In this document: positions 35,854-45,702 of the stretch, piece after piece
Numbering within the stretch: the first letter of the stretch is position 1
Layout: the number at the start of each line of letters is the position of its first letter
DNA from: Pedobacter sp.
Lineage (GTDB): Bacteria > Bacteroidota > Bacteroidia > Sphingobacteriales > Sphingobacteriaceae
Assembly: GCA_008015505.1 (NCBI GenBank)
Contig: SSFR01000006.1
Span: forward strand, 124,001-188,000
Length of the DNA stretch: 64,000 bases
Direction of reading: 5' to 3'
The notes under the pieces: model-generated
Told to the model about the DNA's origin: nothing
Databases searched by the model: none
Seen by the model: only the letters and a program-made list of their open reading frames with translations
Program-made: the position numbers and the translations under genes

Positions 35854-38697
35854 TTAATAACTTATGTTAAGTAAAAGTTGAACAATTGGACCTACTCCAG
35901 CATCTTGATTGACAAAAATGAACTTTCCACCTACACTAAAAATTGGGGGATAACGAAGTAAATTAATGTCACCAACAGCTGTTATTCCAAAAGTACGCGG
36001 TGTAAGCGGACTACCCCAACCTACATTTTCAAAATCACAAAAAAATCCTCCCCGAAATCGCCTAATGTAAGCCAAAGGTCCCAATTGTTGGTCGGGATAC
36101 AATAGTGGAAATGAATAGTTCAACAGTAGTGTATTATTTAAGTTTGCATTTGGCATCAGACTAGCATAGCCACTCACTGTTGGAATATCAATCGTGTATT
36201 GATACGCTCCACTACTTTTTTGATAGTTAAAACTAGCACTGAATGAATGGTTCGACATTAATCCGGGGACAAAAAACGTACTTCTCAAACTCCAAATATC
36301 ACCACCTCCCCGAAATGGAAAATTACGATAGGTAAAAGATACATTTTCTCCCCATCGAGGAGCCAAATCTAGATTACTTTGACTGGTATTCCTACCAAAA
36401 TAGAGCTGGTAATTCATTGGAAAGTTCAGATTACTGAAGTCAGTGCTAGGAGTAGCACTAAAGTCATACCGCTGAGTATAATTGGTCAATAAACTAAAAC
36501 CCAAAGAATGACGCTGATTACGTTGATTCCAAAAGAAAGGAACAATCGTCCCCAATTCCGTATAATGTTCGCGCCAGATAAGTGGAATAATCGTATTGGT
36601 TCCAGTTTGAAGAACTCCAAGCTGCGCACGATTTTTATACGTCATATTGAAAATGGGATAAAAGCCTTTATAAATAGCCGACGCAAAATATTCGTTACTC
36701 CTCAATCCTTGATTATACTGATAACCAACACTGAAATCTAATGTATTCAATTGATCTCTGGACAGTAATTGAAAGCCAAACGTATTATCCTGTGTTTGAT
36801 CATTTCTTAGCAAGATTGGAGAGATTTGATAAAAATAAAATAGATGATTAAGCTCTCTGTAGGACTTGCTCGCGTATTTCTCAGTAGGAATAATACCAAA
36901 AACATTCTTATTCCCTTCCTGTACTGCTAGGGGTTTTGCATAATCAATAAATGTATTTTCAAGCTGACTAGTTGGAACTCCGCTGTTTTCATCATACGTT
37001 ATAGAAGCCACATCGTGCCCCCTCACTTGATAGTTGTTAAAAAGGATTTTTTGGCTCACTGGGTCGTACGAAGGATTAAAAGCCCCATATAAAGCTGACG
37101 TTAACTGAATGATATGTTTACTATCGGGGTTCAAACTATAAATATTATCTAATCCATTGTAATTCGCTTTAAATACGATATGCTGACCCGCATAGGTAGG
37201 ATGTGCCAATTGCTGTTGCTGAAATGGGATAAGCTGCCTCATGATACCAGTAGGGCGATCAAACTCAACTAAACTAGCCCCATCCTTACTTATAGCCACA
37301 CACACTATTTTACTTCCATCTGCATTAAATTGCGGCGTTTGTACAGTCCATCTTTCTGGATTAGCATATCTTTTCATTTCATGCCCATCTTCACTATCTA
37401 ACTCGACCAGTTCAATATCATTACTATACGAAATTGACACAGCTACTATCGTTTTACCATCAGGAGATAAAGCAGGGGCAAATAACCTACTTCGATGGGT
37501 TAATTGACGATATTTCTTGGTATTCATATCGTAACTATTGATCACATTATAAGATCGCTTCTGAAAACGTTTGTCGAAACGTATTTCATCCCACACGATT
37601 TTTCCCGAGCGATAATTAAAATTATCAGCTACCTGATTTCCAATCCTTAACACTTTTTTCTCTACTCCATTTGAATCAATTCTAATAAACAAGGGTGTCT
37701 TTTTTTGACTTTCCTTTAGCACCAATATTTCATCTTCAGAAAGTGCCACAGGCCACCAGTAGTCAGCAGGAAAAGAATCCTTTCTTCTATTAATAGAAGG
37801 GTACTTAATTGCATGAATTTGATTGCTTTGTTGCTGCCATAAACCGTCCAATTCAGCTACTGTAGCGTCATGAAACCCACGCGTATTCAAATGCGCATAA
37901 TGTTTGAGAGAGCGGCTAAATCCATACAAACGAAATAAACCATTTTTCATATCGGTTGTAATACTATCTAGGATAGATACACCACAATCGCGCCTCATTT
38001 TGGTAGTCATAAAAAATCCGAGTGGATAATAGCCTGGAGTAATATCCTTCATGGAGCCTAAATAATCTTTCGAATACGAATATTTACGTCCACTCAATGT
38101 ATTTGTTCTAAAAGCAAGTTCAAAACTAGGCTGTCTCCCTCGACCAGCCGTAGTGAGTGCGGTTTCAATACCAACAGCATCACCCTCCCAAAACCAATTT
38201 GGAACCTGAAGATTTAAAAGAAACCCGGCATAAGATTCCAAGACTGGAACCTTAACAAAAAGGCCTCCCAACTTGTCGAACTGCACCACATGTCTGAGCT
38301 CATGCACCGCCAAACTATTTAACCAATCTTGCGTATCGAATCCCTGAGAGGGTGTTGTTAAAAACTCAGAATGGCGCGGCGCCAGCGTAACAAATCCATT
38401 TGAGATTATCCCTTGATTTTGCAAAATCAAAGAAATTTTCCGGGGATTCTTACTTAGAGATTGCGCTACTTCAGGTATAATTTTTTGAAGCGTATTAGCC
38501 ATTCGCTGAGCCTCTGTTTCAAAAGCTGGAGAATAGATAATTCGAAAGTTCTTCGTGTTGATTTGCCTCCACTTGATACACGTTGGATTCTGATCTAAAT
38601 CAAAAGATTGAGCATTTGAATAACATATACTAAATAGTAATATAAATGATATTAAAAAATTGATTATCAATATTTTATAATATATAAAAAAAGTCAT
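35854..38697 (-). CDS. Secreted gluzincin-like metalloprotease / beta-propeller / C-terminal barrel protein
   Basis: About 947 residues. An N-terminal hydrophobic signal (FIYYKILIINFLISFILLF) is followed by a peptidase-MA-like domain with zinc motif HELRH (about 132-136) and a downstream WFWEGDAVG that can supply the third ligand. A TolB/WD40-like beta-propeller (residues about 290-600; repeats such as LSPDGKTIVAVS and FNADGSKIVCV) follows. The last ~330 residues have alternating aromatic strands like an outer-membrane barrel. An outer-membrane, surface-facing peptidase is likely. TTG 38706 is the furthest start; ATG 38697 is chosen. It stands alone. Confidence 0.7.
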   Translation of the reverse strand: MTFFIYYKILIINFLISFILLFSICYSNAQSFDLDQNPTCIKWRQINTKNFRIIYSPAFETEAQRMANTLQKIIPEVAQSLSKNPRKISLILQNQGIISNGFVTLAPRHSEFLTTPSQGFDTQDWLNSLAVHELRHVVQFDKLGGLFVKVPVLESYAGFLLNLQVPNWFWEGDAVGIETALTTAGRGRQPSFELAFRTNTLSGRKYSYSKDYLGSMKDITPGYYPLGFFMTTKMRRDCGVSILDSITTDMKNGLFRLYGFSRSLKHYAHLNTRGFHDATVAELDGLWQQQSNQIHAIKYPSINRRKDSFPADYWWPVALSEDEILVLKESQKKTPLFIRIDSNGVEKKVLRIGNQVADNFNYRSGKIVWDEIRFDKRFQKRSYNVINSYDMNTKKYRQLTHRSRLFAPALSPDGKTIVAVSISYSNDIELVELDSEDGHEMKRYANPERWTVQTPQFNADGSKIVCVAISKDGASLVEFDRPTGIMRQLIPFQQQQLAHPTYAGQHIVFKANYNGLDNIYSLNPDSKHIIQLTSALYGAFNPSYDPVSQKILFNNYQVRGHDVASITYDENSGVPTSQLENTFIDYAKPLAVQEGNKNVFGIIPTEKYASKSYRELNHLFYFYQISPILLRNDQTQDNTFGFQLLSRDQLNTLDFSVGYQYNQGLRSNEYFASAIYKGFYPIFNMTYKNRAQLGVLQTGTNTIIPLIWREHYTELGTIVPFFWNQRNQRHSLGFSLLTNYTQRYDFSATPSTDFSNLNFPMNYQLYFGRNTSQSNLDLAPRWGENVSFTYRNFPFRGGGDIWSLRSTFFVPGLMSNHSFSASFNYQKSSGAYQYTIDIPTVSGYASLMPNANLNNTLLLNYSFPLLYPDQQLGPLAYIRRFRGGFFCDFENVGWGSPLTPRTFGITAVGDINLLRYPPIFSVGGKFIFVNQDAGVGPIVQLLLNISY

Positions 38698-38961
38698 TTT
38701 ATACAATTACTAAAATAAATAGCTAAAAAAATAAAAAAAGAATAATAATACATTACTTTAAACTTTATATAAAAAATATAAATACTTGATTTACAATTAT
38801 TAACAATAATTGTAAAAAAACATGTATCAAATTCATTAATTACAAATCTATCTAAAGGTTGATTTTAACGATAGTCATCTTATCTTCATAATACTCATTC
38901 CTTTTGTAAACATTCTTTTACTTTTAGTACCCAAGCAAGATTAACAATTAATGTAAAATCC

Positions 38962-39876
38962 ATGTCCTCAAAAACGAATATCAAACTAATACTTGCCTTA
39001 TTCAGTATAGCATTCTGTTGGGGGACTACTTATTTGGCGATTCGTATCGGTGTGGAAACGATCCCCCCTATACTAGTCTGCGGTTTACGAAATTTACTAG
39101 CCGGAACAATCCTACTGATTTATTTGGTAATTAATAAACAACTAACCAAAATGAATCCATTAAGGATTAAACAAAATTTGATCGTATCCTTCATGCTGAT
39201 CATTTTAGCCAATGGACTTACCACTTTTTCAGAAAAATACATTTCCAGTGGACTAGCTGCGCTCATAGCCTCCTTATCTCCATTGGTTATATTACTCTTC
39301 AACCTGGGCTTAAGACATGAAAAATTTTCGTCAAAAATACTTATAGGCATTTTTCTTGCTGTTGGTGGGATTAGCCTCATCTACCAAACCAGTATCGAAG
39401 ATTTCTTTAACCCTGATTACCATATAGGTATTATGGCCATTTTAGGAGCCGTGCTAGCATGGTCTACTGGAACTATTTATTCTAAAAGTCAGCCAAAATA
39501 TACAAATGGCCTGCTACTAGACTCCTGTATTCAAATGTACTTCGCAGGATTCTTTCTCATATCACTGCAGTTTATTGTACAGCCCCAAATTCAGCTTGAC
39601 TCCTGGACTTTTCACAGTATCTGGGCTGTAGTTTACCTCGCTATTTTTGGCTCTATACTTGGATATATCTCCTATATCTACGCACTAACTCAACTACCAT
39701 CTACAAAGGTGTCCATTGTAACTTATATCAATGTCGTTGTTGCACTATTTCTAGGATGGCTAATTTTAAAAGAAGAGGTGACAATGAGAATGATTTTAGC
39801 TGCCATTCTAATCCTCTCTGGAGTAATTACAGCCAATTATTCTGAGATCAAACTGTGGAAGAAAAAAGAGTTATAA
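38962..39876 (+). CDS. EamA/DMT-family transporter
   Basis: A 304-residue inner-membrane protein with about ten helices in two EamA repeats (IAFCWGTTYLAIRIGVETIPP opens the first; VLAWSTGTIYSKSQPKY opens the second). These drug/metabolite transporters export amino acids or other small molecules; the substrate is unknown. It stands alone after a 260-base AT-rich gap without a gene, and converges on the serine-hydrolase gene, leaving only three bases between the stops. Confidence 0.88.
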   Translation: MSSKTNIKLILALFSIAFCWGTTYLAIRIGVETIPPILVCGLRNLLAGTILLIYLVINKQLTKMNPLRIKQNLIVSFMLIILANGLTTFSEKYISSGLAALIASLSPLVILLFNLGLRHEKFSSKILIGIFLAVGGISLIYQTSIEDFFNPDYHIGIMAILGAVLAWSTGTIYSKSQPKYTNGLLLDSCIQMYFAGFFLISLQFIVQPQIQLDSWTFHSIWAVVYLAIFGSILGYISYIYALTQLPSTKVSIVTYINVVVALFLGWLILKEEVTMRMILAAILILSGVITANYSEIKLWKKKEL

Positions 39877-39879
39877 TCC

Positions 39880-41709
39880 TCAATTCTGGCCTTTTATAGC
39901 TTCATAAATTACATCTTGAATCCGACCACGCGTGTTTAAAGCTGAAAGCTTACTCGTTACCTGCGGATTGATACGATTAGATAAAAAAATGTAAACCAAA
40001 TGATATTCCGGATCGACCCACACACAGGTTCCTGTATAACCAGTATGTCCATAGGTTCTCAGAGATGCTAATTTAGAAGGGTATCCTTTACCAGTATCAG
40101 GATCTGCACGGTCAAAGCCCAAGCCACGACGGCTCAAATCCGACTGCTTGGCTGTAAATAAGTTGATCGTTTTAGACTTAAAATATTGCTTCCCCCCATA
40201 AGTTCCCCCATCTAGAAGCATTTGAAACAAAATAGCTAGATCATTTGCACTAGCAAATAAACCTGCATGTCCAGCAATTCCTCCAGCCATAGCAGCTCCC
40301 TGATCGTGCACATAACCCATGAGTAATGTTTTGCGAAAAAGTGTATCGTTTTCAGTGGGGATTATTTGGTTAGTGTTAAAATGATTTCTAGGATTAAACC
40401 CAGCTGTTTTCATTCCCAAAGGTTTATAAAACTGGTCAAAAACATATTGATCTAACCTTTGACCAGTGACCTCTTCGATCACCTCTTTTGCAAAATACAT
40501 GCTCAGATCGCTGTAAACATACCTACCTCGAGTAGATAATGGGGATTTCAATATTTGAGGCCACATCACACGCTCGAAATATTGATTACGCAAATAATAA
40601 TGATCAGCTACCTTAGTAGTAAATACACCAGAAGAATCACGACTAAAATCCAAACTATCTATATGCTTATAAAATGGAATAAATGGCACCAGGCCAGCCT
40701 GATGTAACATAATTTCACGCACTGAAATATTGCCTTTATCTGTATTTCTTGTTCTACCGATGTAGGCTTTTAAAGTACTGTCTAGACTTATTTTACTTGT
40801 CTCTGAGAGACGCATGACACCTAAAGTAGTGGCTGCTATTTTAGTTACTGAAGCCAGGTCGTAGATATCGTCAATTCGAGTTATTGCTGCGCTATCTGCA
40901 TAGGTATGTGCTCCAAAAGCTTTATTATAGATCACCTGACCATCTTTCACCACCATCACCACAGCACTGGGACTTGCTTTCCCACGAATAGCCTCCAAAG
41001 CAATTGTATCGATCAGCTGAAGATGCTGCGAATTTAGACCCCCATCATCTGGCGTAATAGCATATCCTAAGCGTATCTTCTTCAGCGAAGTACCTAAACC
41101 TGCAGTAAACACGTCCGAGTAAGATGCTTCCAGCGTATTATTGACCTCAAGCCCCCCAAAAATCATTTGAGCTACATACATAGCTCCTATCGAACTTGGA
41201 TGCCTACACCAAATCATAGACGATTTAACTAAATCAAATCGAGATAAATTTTTACCCGTACCCCAGAATGCAATGATCACGCGTTTAGATTGCTCAATCT
41301 CGCGAATAAAATGAATCATGCGTGGATCGACAGCCTCTGTATCCGTCAACTGAAGGATGACTGTATTATAAAACTTGATATCATCTTTTAAGGCATCCAA
41401 TGAGATTGAATCCCAATAAACCTTTGCATTAAGGCAATCTACTTTTTGATACTTATTGAGAATACTATCAAACGCTACGGCGTAATTAAAGTTGATGTGG
41501 ATACTCAGTATTTTCATTTGCTCAATATCCATCAAGGGTATACTACCCGCCTTATTATTTAAAACTACCGTAGACTTCATTACCAATTCTTTCTTATCCA
41601 GCTGATATCCACGGGCAAAATCTCCCCCTTGACCTCGAGCAATAAAGCCAATATGCGTTAGTAATAAAAGAATGAAAGCGAAATAAACCGCCGATCCAGA
41701 CTTTCTCAT
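39880..41709 (-). CDS. Beta-lactamase-type serine hydrolase with residual GH3 C-domain
   Basis: 609 residues. A signal peptide (AVYFAFILLLLTHIGFIARG) is followed by ~170 residues that look like the C-terminal domain of a GH3 glucosaminidase (LVMKSTVVLNNKAGSIPL onwards). A class C beta-lactamase/PBP4-like domain follows: SVTK (Ser287, Lys290), Tyr-Ser-Asp near 399, and HTGYTGT. In many Bacteroidota the homologue is a ~1000-residue NagZ-like GH3 enzyme fused to this hydrolase. Here the GH3 catalytic barrel is missing, although the reading frame is intact. The hydrolase part keeps all its motifs and should be active, perhaps on peptidoglycan peptides. Start ATG 41709. Confidence 0.78.
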   Translation of the reverse strand: MRKSGSAVYFAFILLLLTHIGFIARGQGGDFARGYQLDKKELVMKSTVVLNNKAGSIPLMDIEQMKILSIHINFNYAVAFDSILNKYQKVDCLNAKVYWDSISLDALKDDIKFYNTVILQLTDTEAVDPRMIHFIREIEQSKRVIIAFWGTGKNLSRFDLVKSSMIWCRHPSSIGAMYVAQMIFGGLEVNNTLEASYSDVFTAGLGTSLKKIRLGYAITPDDGGLNSQHLQLIDTIALEAIRGKASPSAVVMVVKDGQVIYNKAFGAHTYADSAAITRIDDIYDLASVTKIAATTLGVMRLSETSKISLDSTLKAYIGRTRNTDKGNISVREIMLHQAGLVPFIPFYKHIDSLDFSRDSSGVFTTKVADHYYLRNQYFERVMWPQILKSPLSTRGRYVYSDLSMYFAKEVIEEVTGQRLDQYVFDQFYKPLGMKTAGFNPRNHFNTNQIIPTENDTLFRKTLLMGYVHDQGAAMAGGIAGHAGLFASANDLAILFQMLLDGGTYGGKQYFKSKTINLFTAKQSDLSRRGLGFDRADPDTGKGYPSKLASLRTYGHTGYTGTCVWVDPEYHLVYIFLSNRINPQVTSKLSALNTRGRIQDVIYEAIKGQN

Positions 41710-41781
41710 ATACAAAGATAGGCTGAAGGCACGAAAATAAAAATAAAATAAACAATAAATTAATTATATGTTTATATAAAA

Positions 41782-42225
41782 TTAATATGTTTCACTATCA
41801 GGAGGAATCCCAAAGTCAGGAGTACGATTTTCTGCATTTTTAACCTTAATGCTTTTAATCCATTCAGCTACATAATTGACTCCATCAACCACTGTGTCTT
41901 TAGTGATCAATGTGGCCATATTCTGTGCAATTAACGCCGCCAGTGTCTTCACCATAAAGCCAGATTTTCGGAAGAATACCTTATCCAGTACCAGAGGTAG
42001 TATTGCATGCAAGGTATTACTTACCCAATCATGTTCTTCTTTTTTATCAGTTGTGCCCCCACCAAACCATGAATGAAGTTTATTGAACAACATAATTGGA
42101 GTATGCAATTGCTCAATAGCCATTTTTGTATGGCAGGCCAAAACCTCCTCCTGTTGAGCGCACTGAAGCTCCAAATAGATGATTTCCGAACGTAAATCAT
42201 CTATATTTTCAATTTTGGTTTTCAT
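41782..42225 (-). CDS. Protein of unknown function in the YtxH/holin-X cluster
   Basis: A 147-residue protein without a recognised domain. A charged helical N-terminus (IENIDDLRSEIIYLELQCAQQEEVL) is followed by a central region HTPIMLFNKLHSWFGGG and a weakly hydrophobic helix, FMVKTLAALIAQNMATLI. It overlaps the holin-X gene by 17 bases and is the third gene of the envelope cluster, so a role with those membrane proteins is likely. Confidence 0.68.
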   Translation of the reverse strand: MKTKIENIDDLRSEIIYLELQCAQQEEVLACHTKMAIEQLHTPIMLFNKLHSWFGGGTTDKKEEHDWVSNTLHAILPLVLDKVFFRKSGFMVKTLAALIAQNMATLITKDTVVDGVNYVAEWIKSIKVKNAENRTPDFGIPPDSETY

Positions 42226-42580
42226 AGATCATTTTATTACGCTCTTTAAGAAATTGTTTAATCAGTATATCAATTAGAGGTCTTTCAATTAAATTTTTTC
42301 GAGTAAGAAAAACAATCAAAGTCACTAATAAATAAAAACCAGCAACAATCAAAAATCCCAAAGAAGCACTACCTACCTTATCAGCCAAGTAGAATCCTGC
42401 CGATATACTGAAAAAGAGTAACGAAAAAGTAGCTAAAACACCTACATTGATAAATGCTACGCCTAAAGCAATTGTTTTAGATCCTTTGCTGACAAACTTG
42501 AGCAAGGTTAGCTCTTTACGCGTTTTCAGATAATCTTTCACCGCATTTATAATAGGTTGGTCTTCTGTATAATCCTTCAT
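42209..42580 (-). CDS. Holin-X-family (Actinobacterial holin-like) membrane protein
   Basis: A 123-residue inner-membrane protein with two helices, ALGVAFINVGVLATFSLLFFSISAGFYLA and LGFLIVAGFYLLVTLIVFL. Basic ends flank them. The layout matches the phage_holin_3_6/holin-X superfamily, which in chromosomes accompanies YtxH proteins and is not a true lysis holin. It lies between the YtxH gene and the overlapping 147-residue protein. Confidence 0.72.
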   Translation of the reverse strand: MKDYTEDQPIINAVKDYLKTRKELTLLKFVSKGSKTIALGVAFINVGVLATFSLLFFSISAGFYLADKVGSASLGFLIVAGFYLLVTLIVFLTRKNLIERPLIDILIKQFLKERNKMIYENQN

Positions 42581-42625
42581 AGAGGTAGTTTGTTATGAAA
42601 AATATTTATACTGATTAGAATAAAA

Positions 42626-42844
42626 TTACCCCTTATCTGCCTTTGTTAAGTGAGCAAATTCACTTGCCAGGCGATCCTTAATACTATCCCCCAAGTTTTT
42701 CATTGATTCATTAAGCTTATCTCGAGTTTCAGCCCCTTTATCTGGAGCAAATAAAACACCAATCACTACGCCTGCTGCTAATCCAGCTAACAAGGCAACT
42801 ACTACTTTTGCACTATCGTTCATAGCTTTGTTTTTAAGGTTCAT
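42626..42844 (-). CDS. YtxH-domain protein
   Basis: A 72-residue protein with one membrane helix (VVVALLAGLAAGVVIGVLFAP) followed by the conserved DKGAETRDKLNESMKNLGDSIKDRL of YtxH (PF12732). Such proteins are linked to envelope stress in other phyla. It is the first gene of the YtxH/holin-X/unknown set. An alternative start seven codons in (ATG at 42823) is possible. Confidence 0.8.
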   Translation of the reverse strand: MNLKNKAMNDSAKVVVALLAGLAAGVVIGVLFAPDKGAETRDKLNESMKNLGDSIKDRLASEFAHLTKADKG

Positions 42845-42922
42845 TATTCAGTTTTAAACGAAATAAAAGAAAATTTTTAGTGAGATAACTAAGCGTTACA
42901 TCTTATTTTTAAAAAATTGAAT

Positions 42923-43966
42923 CTACTTTTTTACAAACGATTTAATTTGCTCCAACCGCTTTGATACTGCTAAGTTCGTTTCATATATCCTAATTGTTAA
43001 TATGAAATAGGAAAGTAACAGTGGACCAAAGACCATTCCCAATATACCAAACATGGGTATACCTGTAATCACCCCAACAATCGTAATAACAGGATGTGTA
43101 TTAGCTATACGCTTAGCAATGAGAAAACGAATGGTATTATCCACATTAATAATAACCACCGCCCCCCAAAGTAACAAACCCCAACCTACTATACTATTTC
43201 CATTAACCAACTGTATCACTGCAGCTGGCACAAGAATAATTGAAGCTCCTATGGTAGGTAGAAAAGAAACAAAAATAGCTATGGTTCCCCAAAAGAGCGC
43301 ATCAGAGAGACCAAAAATAAAGAATCCTACTCCTACCAAAGTACCTTGTACTAATGCTACTAAACCTTGACCCAACACATTAGAATAGGTGATGTTTTTC
43401 AATTCTTTTGCAAATTTTAAAGCATTTTGTCCTCCAAATGGAGCATATTTCAGCAAGCCCTCCTCAAACTCTTCTTGCTGAACTAACATAAAATATAAAA
43501 GAAAGTAAATAATAATCAAGCCAACTATAATGTCTACCACTCCCCCTATAACAGATGGGAAAAGCTCACCAATAAAAGCTTCCGCACGCTGTAAAATTTT
43601 GTCTAATAAGTAATGTTGATTAAACTCAGGACCAGCCAAACTGACTATTCGCTCAAGAGATATTTTAATTTGTGATGCATTATTTTGAAACTCAGCCACC
43701 TTATGAATCACCATAATACTTAACGCAAAAAAAGGCAACATAATCAGCGCGAGTGACGAAAATATAACAGATAGTGCTGCAATCCATCGCTTCCAATACA
43801 ATCGCTGAACTAAAAATAAAAATATTGGCCTCAGAATAGTATATAAAACAATGGTACTTAACAAAGCACCTACTATGGTCCGAGCTGAATACAATATGGC
43901 AAGACTTAGAACCAAAAGTATGGCTGCCATGATAATATTACGCTGTTTGTAGCTATAAATTGACAT
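42923..43966 (-). CDS. AI-2E family (PerM/TqsA-like) membrane transporter
   Basis: A 347-residue inner-membrane protein with about eight helices. The amphipathic middle region and the conserved GILGMVFGPLLLSYFL near the C-terminus identify the AI-2E/UPF0118 family. Members export autoinducer-2 or act as Na+/H+ antiporters; neither role can be picked from sequence. It stands alone upstream of the YtxH cluster, 78 bases before it on the same strand. Confidence 0.85.
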   Translation of the reverse strand: MSIYSYKQRNIIMAAILLVLSLAILYSARTIVGALLSTIVLYTILRPIFLFLVQRLYWKRWIAALSVIFSSLALIMLPFFALSIMVIHKVAEFQNNASQIKISLERIVSLAGPEFNQHYLLDKILQRAEAFIGELFPSVIGGVVDIIVGLIIIYFLLYFMLVQQEEFEEGLLKYAPFGGQNALKFAKELKNITYSNVLGQGLVALVQGTLVGVGFFIFGLSDALFWGTIAIFVSFLPTIGASIILVPAAVIQLVNGNSIVGWGLLLWGAVVIINVDNTIRFLIAKRIANTHPVITIVGVITGIPMFGILGMVFGPLLLSYFILTIRIYETNLAVSKRLEQIKSFVKK

Positions 43967-44099
43967 GTATTTCCTAGATAAACTATATCTAATTTACCAC
44001 AAAAAACACAATAATTTTAATCTTAAGTTATTTTATTTTTAATAAAAATTGCAATTATTTATATAATAGAAATAAGAAGTAAAAGCAACATAATTAAAC

Positions 44100-44882
44100 T
44101 CACATTTTTGAAAAAATGGCTTTTCGCTTTTCCAAAAATGCGGAAACTCCCTCCTTAAAATCAGCTGTTCCAAAACAACTAGCAAACTCTGCTATCTCCA
44201 CGTCAAACCCATTGACTTCATGAACTAAGCTTGCATTCACAGCACGTATGGCCGAACTTAGCGCAATTGGTGAACGACTCATTATTTTTTGCATTATATC
44301 TTGAGCCTTGGTTAATAGCTCATCTGGATGAACTACATGATTCACTAAGCCCCAATGATAAGCATCTGACGCAGTAATCATATCAGCTGTTAATATGAGC
44401 TCTAAGGCTCTTCCCTTGCCTACCAACTGTGTTAAACGCTGAGTCCCCCCATAGCCTGGAATTAGTCCTAGACTAACCTCAGGCAAACTTAATTTAGCGT
44501 GTTCAGAAGCAATACGAATATGACAAGCCATAGCTAATTCCAAGCCCCCCCCTAAAGCAAAACCATTGATGGCTGCAATAATAGGCTTATTACTACCAGC
44601 AATCATATCGAATACTTTAGTTTGTCCCTCCCGAGCTAAATCATGTCCCTGATCTTTATCGAAGTTCTTAAACTCCGTAATATCAGCTCCCGCAACAAAT
44701 GCTTTAGTTCCGGCTCCGGTCAGAATAACCCCCCCGATACGCTTATTTTGACATGCATCAATAATTGCAAAATGCAGCTCCGACAGGGTTTCTTTATTCA
44801 ATGCATTGAGCTTGCTTTCACGGTTAATCGTCAGAAATAAAATGCGGTCTTTAATATCAAAAAGAATGTTCTTATAATTCAT
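44100..44882 (-). CDS. Enoyl-CoA hydratase/isomerase
   Basis: A 260-residue crotonase-fold protein, the usual ECH length. The oxyanion-hole segments are AFVAGADITEF and ALGGGLELAMACHIR. The two catalytic glutamates of hydratases appear in GGGLELAMACHI and SLPEVSLGLIPGYGG, so hydration of 2-enoyl-CoA is likely. It ends the nusB-yajC-B12-protein operon (29 bases after the B12-binding gene), suggesting a link with acyl-CoA or propionate metabolism. Confidence 0.87.
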   Translation of the reverse strand: MNYKNILFDIKDRILFLTINRESKLNALNKETLSELHFAIIDACQNKRIGGVILTGAGTKAFVAGADITEFKNFDKDQGHDLAREGQTKVFDMIAGSNKPIIAAINGFALGGGLELAMACHIRIASEHAKLSLPEVSLGLIPGYGGTQRLTQLVGKGRALELILTADMITASDAYHWGLVNHVVHPDELLTKAQDIMQKIMSRSPIALSSAIRAVNASLVHEVNGFDVEIAEFASCFGTADFKEGVSAFLEKRKAIFSKM

Positions 44883-44911
44883 GGTAAATGTTTATCAAAC
44901 TCAAATGTAGG

Positions 44912-45331
44912 CTAAAAATTTCGGTGCTCCTTAGTCCATTGTGTAATGTACTTCACAATATCTTCGGTATGTGTACCCGGTGGGAACAGCTTACCTACTC
45001 CAAGATCATGGAGGGTTTTCATATCTTGTTCTGGAATAATTCCACCACCGGTAACCAGTACATCATCGAGCCCTTTTTCCTTCATTATTTCCATAATTTT
45101 CGGAAATATAGTCATATGAGCCCCTGATAAACTAGATACACCAATGGCATCTACATCTTCCTGTAGCGCCGTATTAACAACCATCTCTGGCGTTTGACGC
45201 AAACCGGTATAGATAATCTCCATACCGGCATCTCGCAAAGATGTTGCAATAATTTTAGCCCCCCGATCATGACCATCAAGCCCAACTTTAGCAACTAACA
45301 CACGGATTGGGCGATTAAGCAATTCTGTCAT
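44912..45331 (-). CDS. B12-binding domain protein (methylmalonyl-CoA mutase C-terminal type)
   Basis: A 139-residue free-standing cobalamin-binding domain. Its motif DGHDRG (DxHxxG), then SSLSG and VTGGG at the right spacing, mark the base-off/His-on B12 site of methylmalonyl-CoA mutase. The domain lacks the TIM-barrel mutase part, which must be encoded elsewhere if it works as a mutase subunit. Its neighbour is an enoyl-CoA hydratase, consistent with acyl-CoA metabolism. Confidence 0.85.
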   Translation of the reverse strand: MTELLNRPIRVLVAKVGLDGHDRGAKIIATSLRDAGMEIIYTGLRQTPEMVVNTALQEDVDAIGVSSLSGAHMTIFPKIMEIMKEKGLDDVLVTGGGIIPEQDMKTLHDLGVGKLFPPGTHTEDIVKYITQWTKEHRNF

Positions 45332-45356
45332 AGGAGTAAAAGTTAAAGAAGGATTG

Positions 45357-45677
45357 TTAAGAAGCCTTATTCAATGCTTTAGAAGCTTCCAATGAAATGG
45401 CGGATTTTTCAAAACGAATTTTTGCTCCACTTTCAACCTCAACAATAAATGTAGTATCGTTCAAATCTACAATCCGACCATGAATACCAGAAGTAGTTAC
45501 TACTCGGTCATTCTTTTTCAACTCCTCAACATACTTCTTATGATCTTTCGCTTTTTTCATTTGCGGACGAATCATGAAAAAGTAAAACACAACGATAATC
45601 AGTACAATAGGCAAAAACTGCCCCAATTGCCCTAAACCTGATCCCGATGAAACTTGCAATAATGGTGTGTGTAACAT
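45357..45677 (-). CDS. yajC: Preprotein translocase accessory subunit YajC
   Basis: A 106-residue protein with a single membrane helix ([34 protein letters not shown]), the unmistakable YajC pattern. The cytosolic part has the [16 protein letters not shown] turn ([17 protein letters not shown]). It associates with SecDF. It lies 25 bases after nusB in the same operon. Confidence 0.93.
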   Translation of the reverse strand: MLHTPLLQVSSGSGLGQLGQFLPIVLIIVVFYFFMIRPQMKKAKDHKKYVEELKKNDRVVTTSGIHGRIVDLNDTTFIVEVESGAKIRFEKSAISLEASKALNKAS

Positions 45678-45702
45678 AGCTGTTTATTTTTATTTCAATA
45701 AT

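Noticed and set aside
42209..42580. Prophage holin
   Set aside because: No other phage genes are present, and the pairing with YtxH is a chromosomal, non-lytic context.
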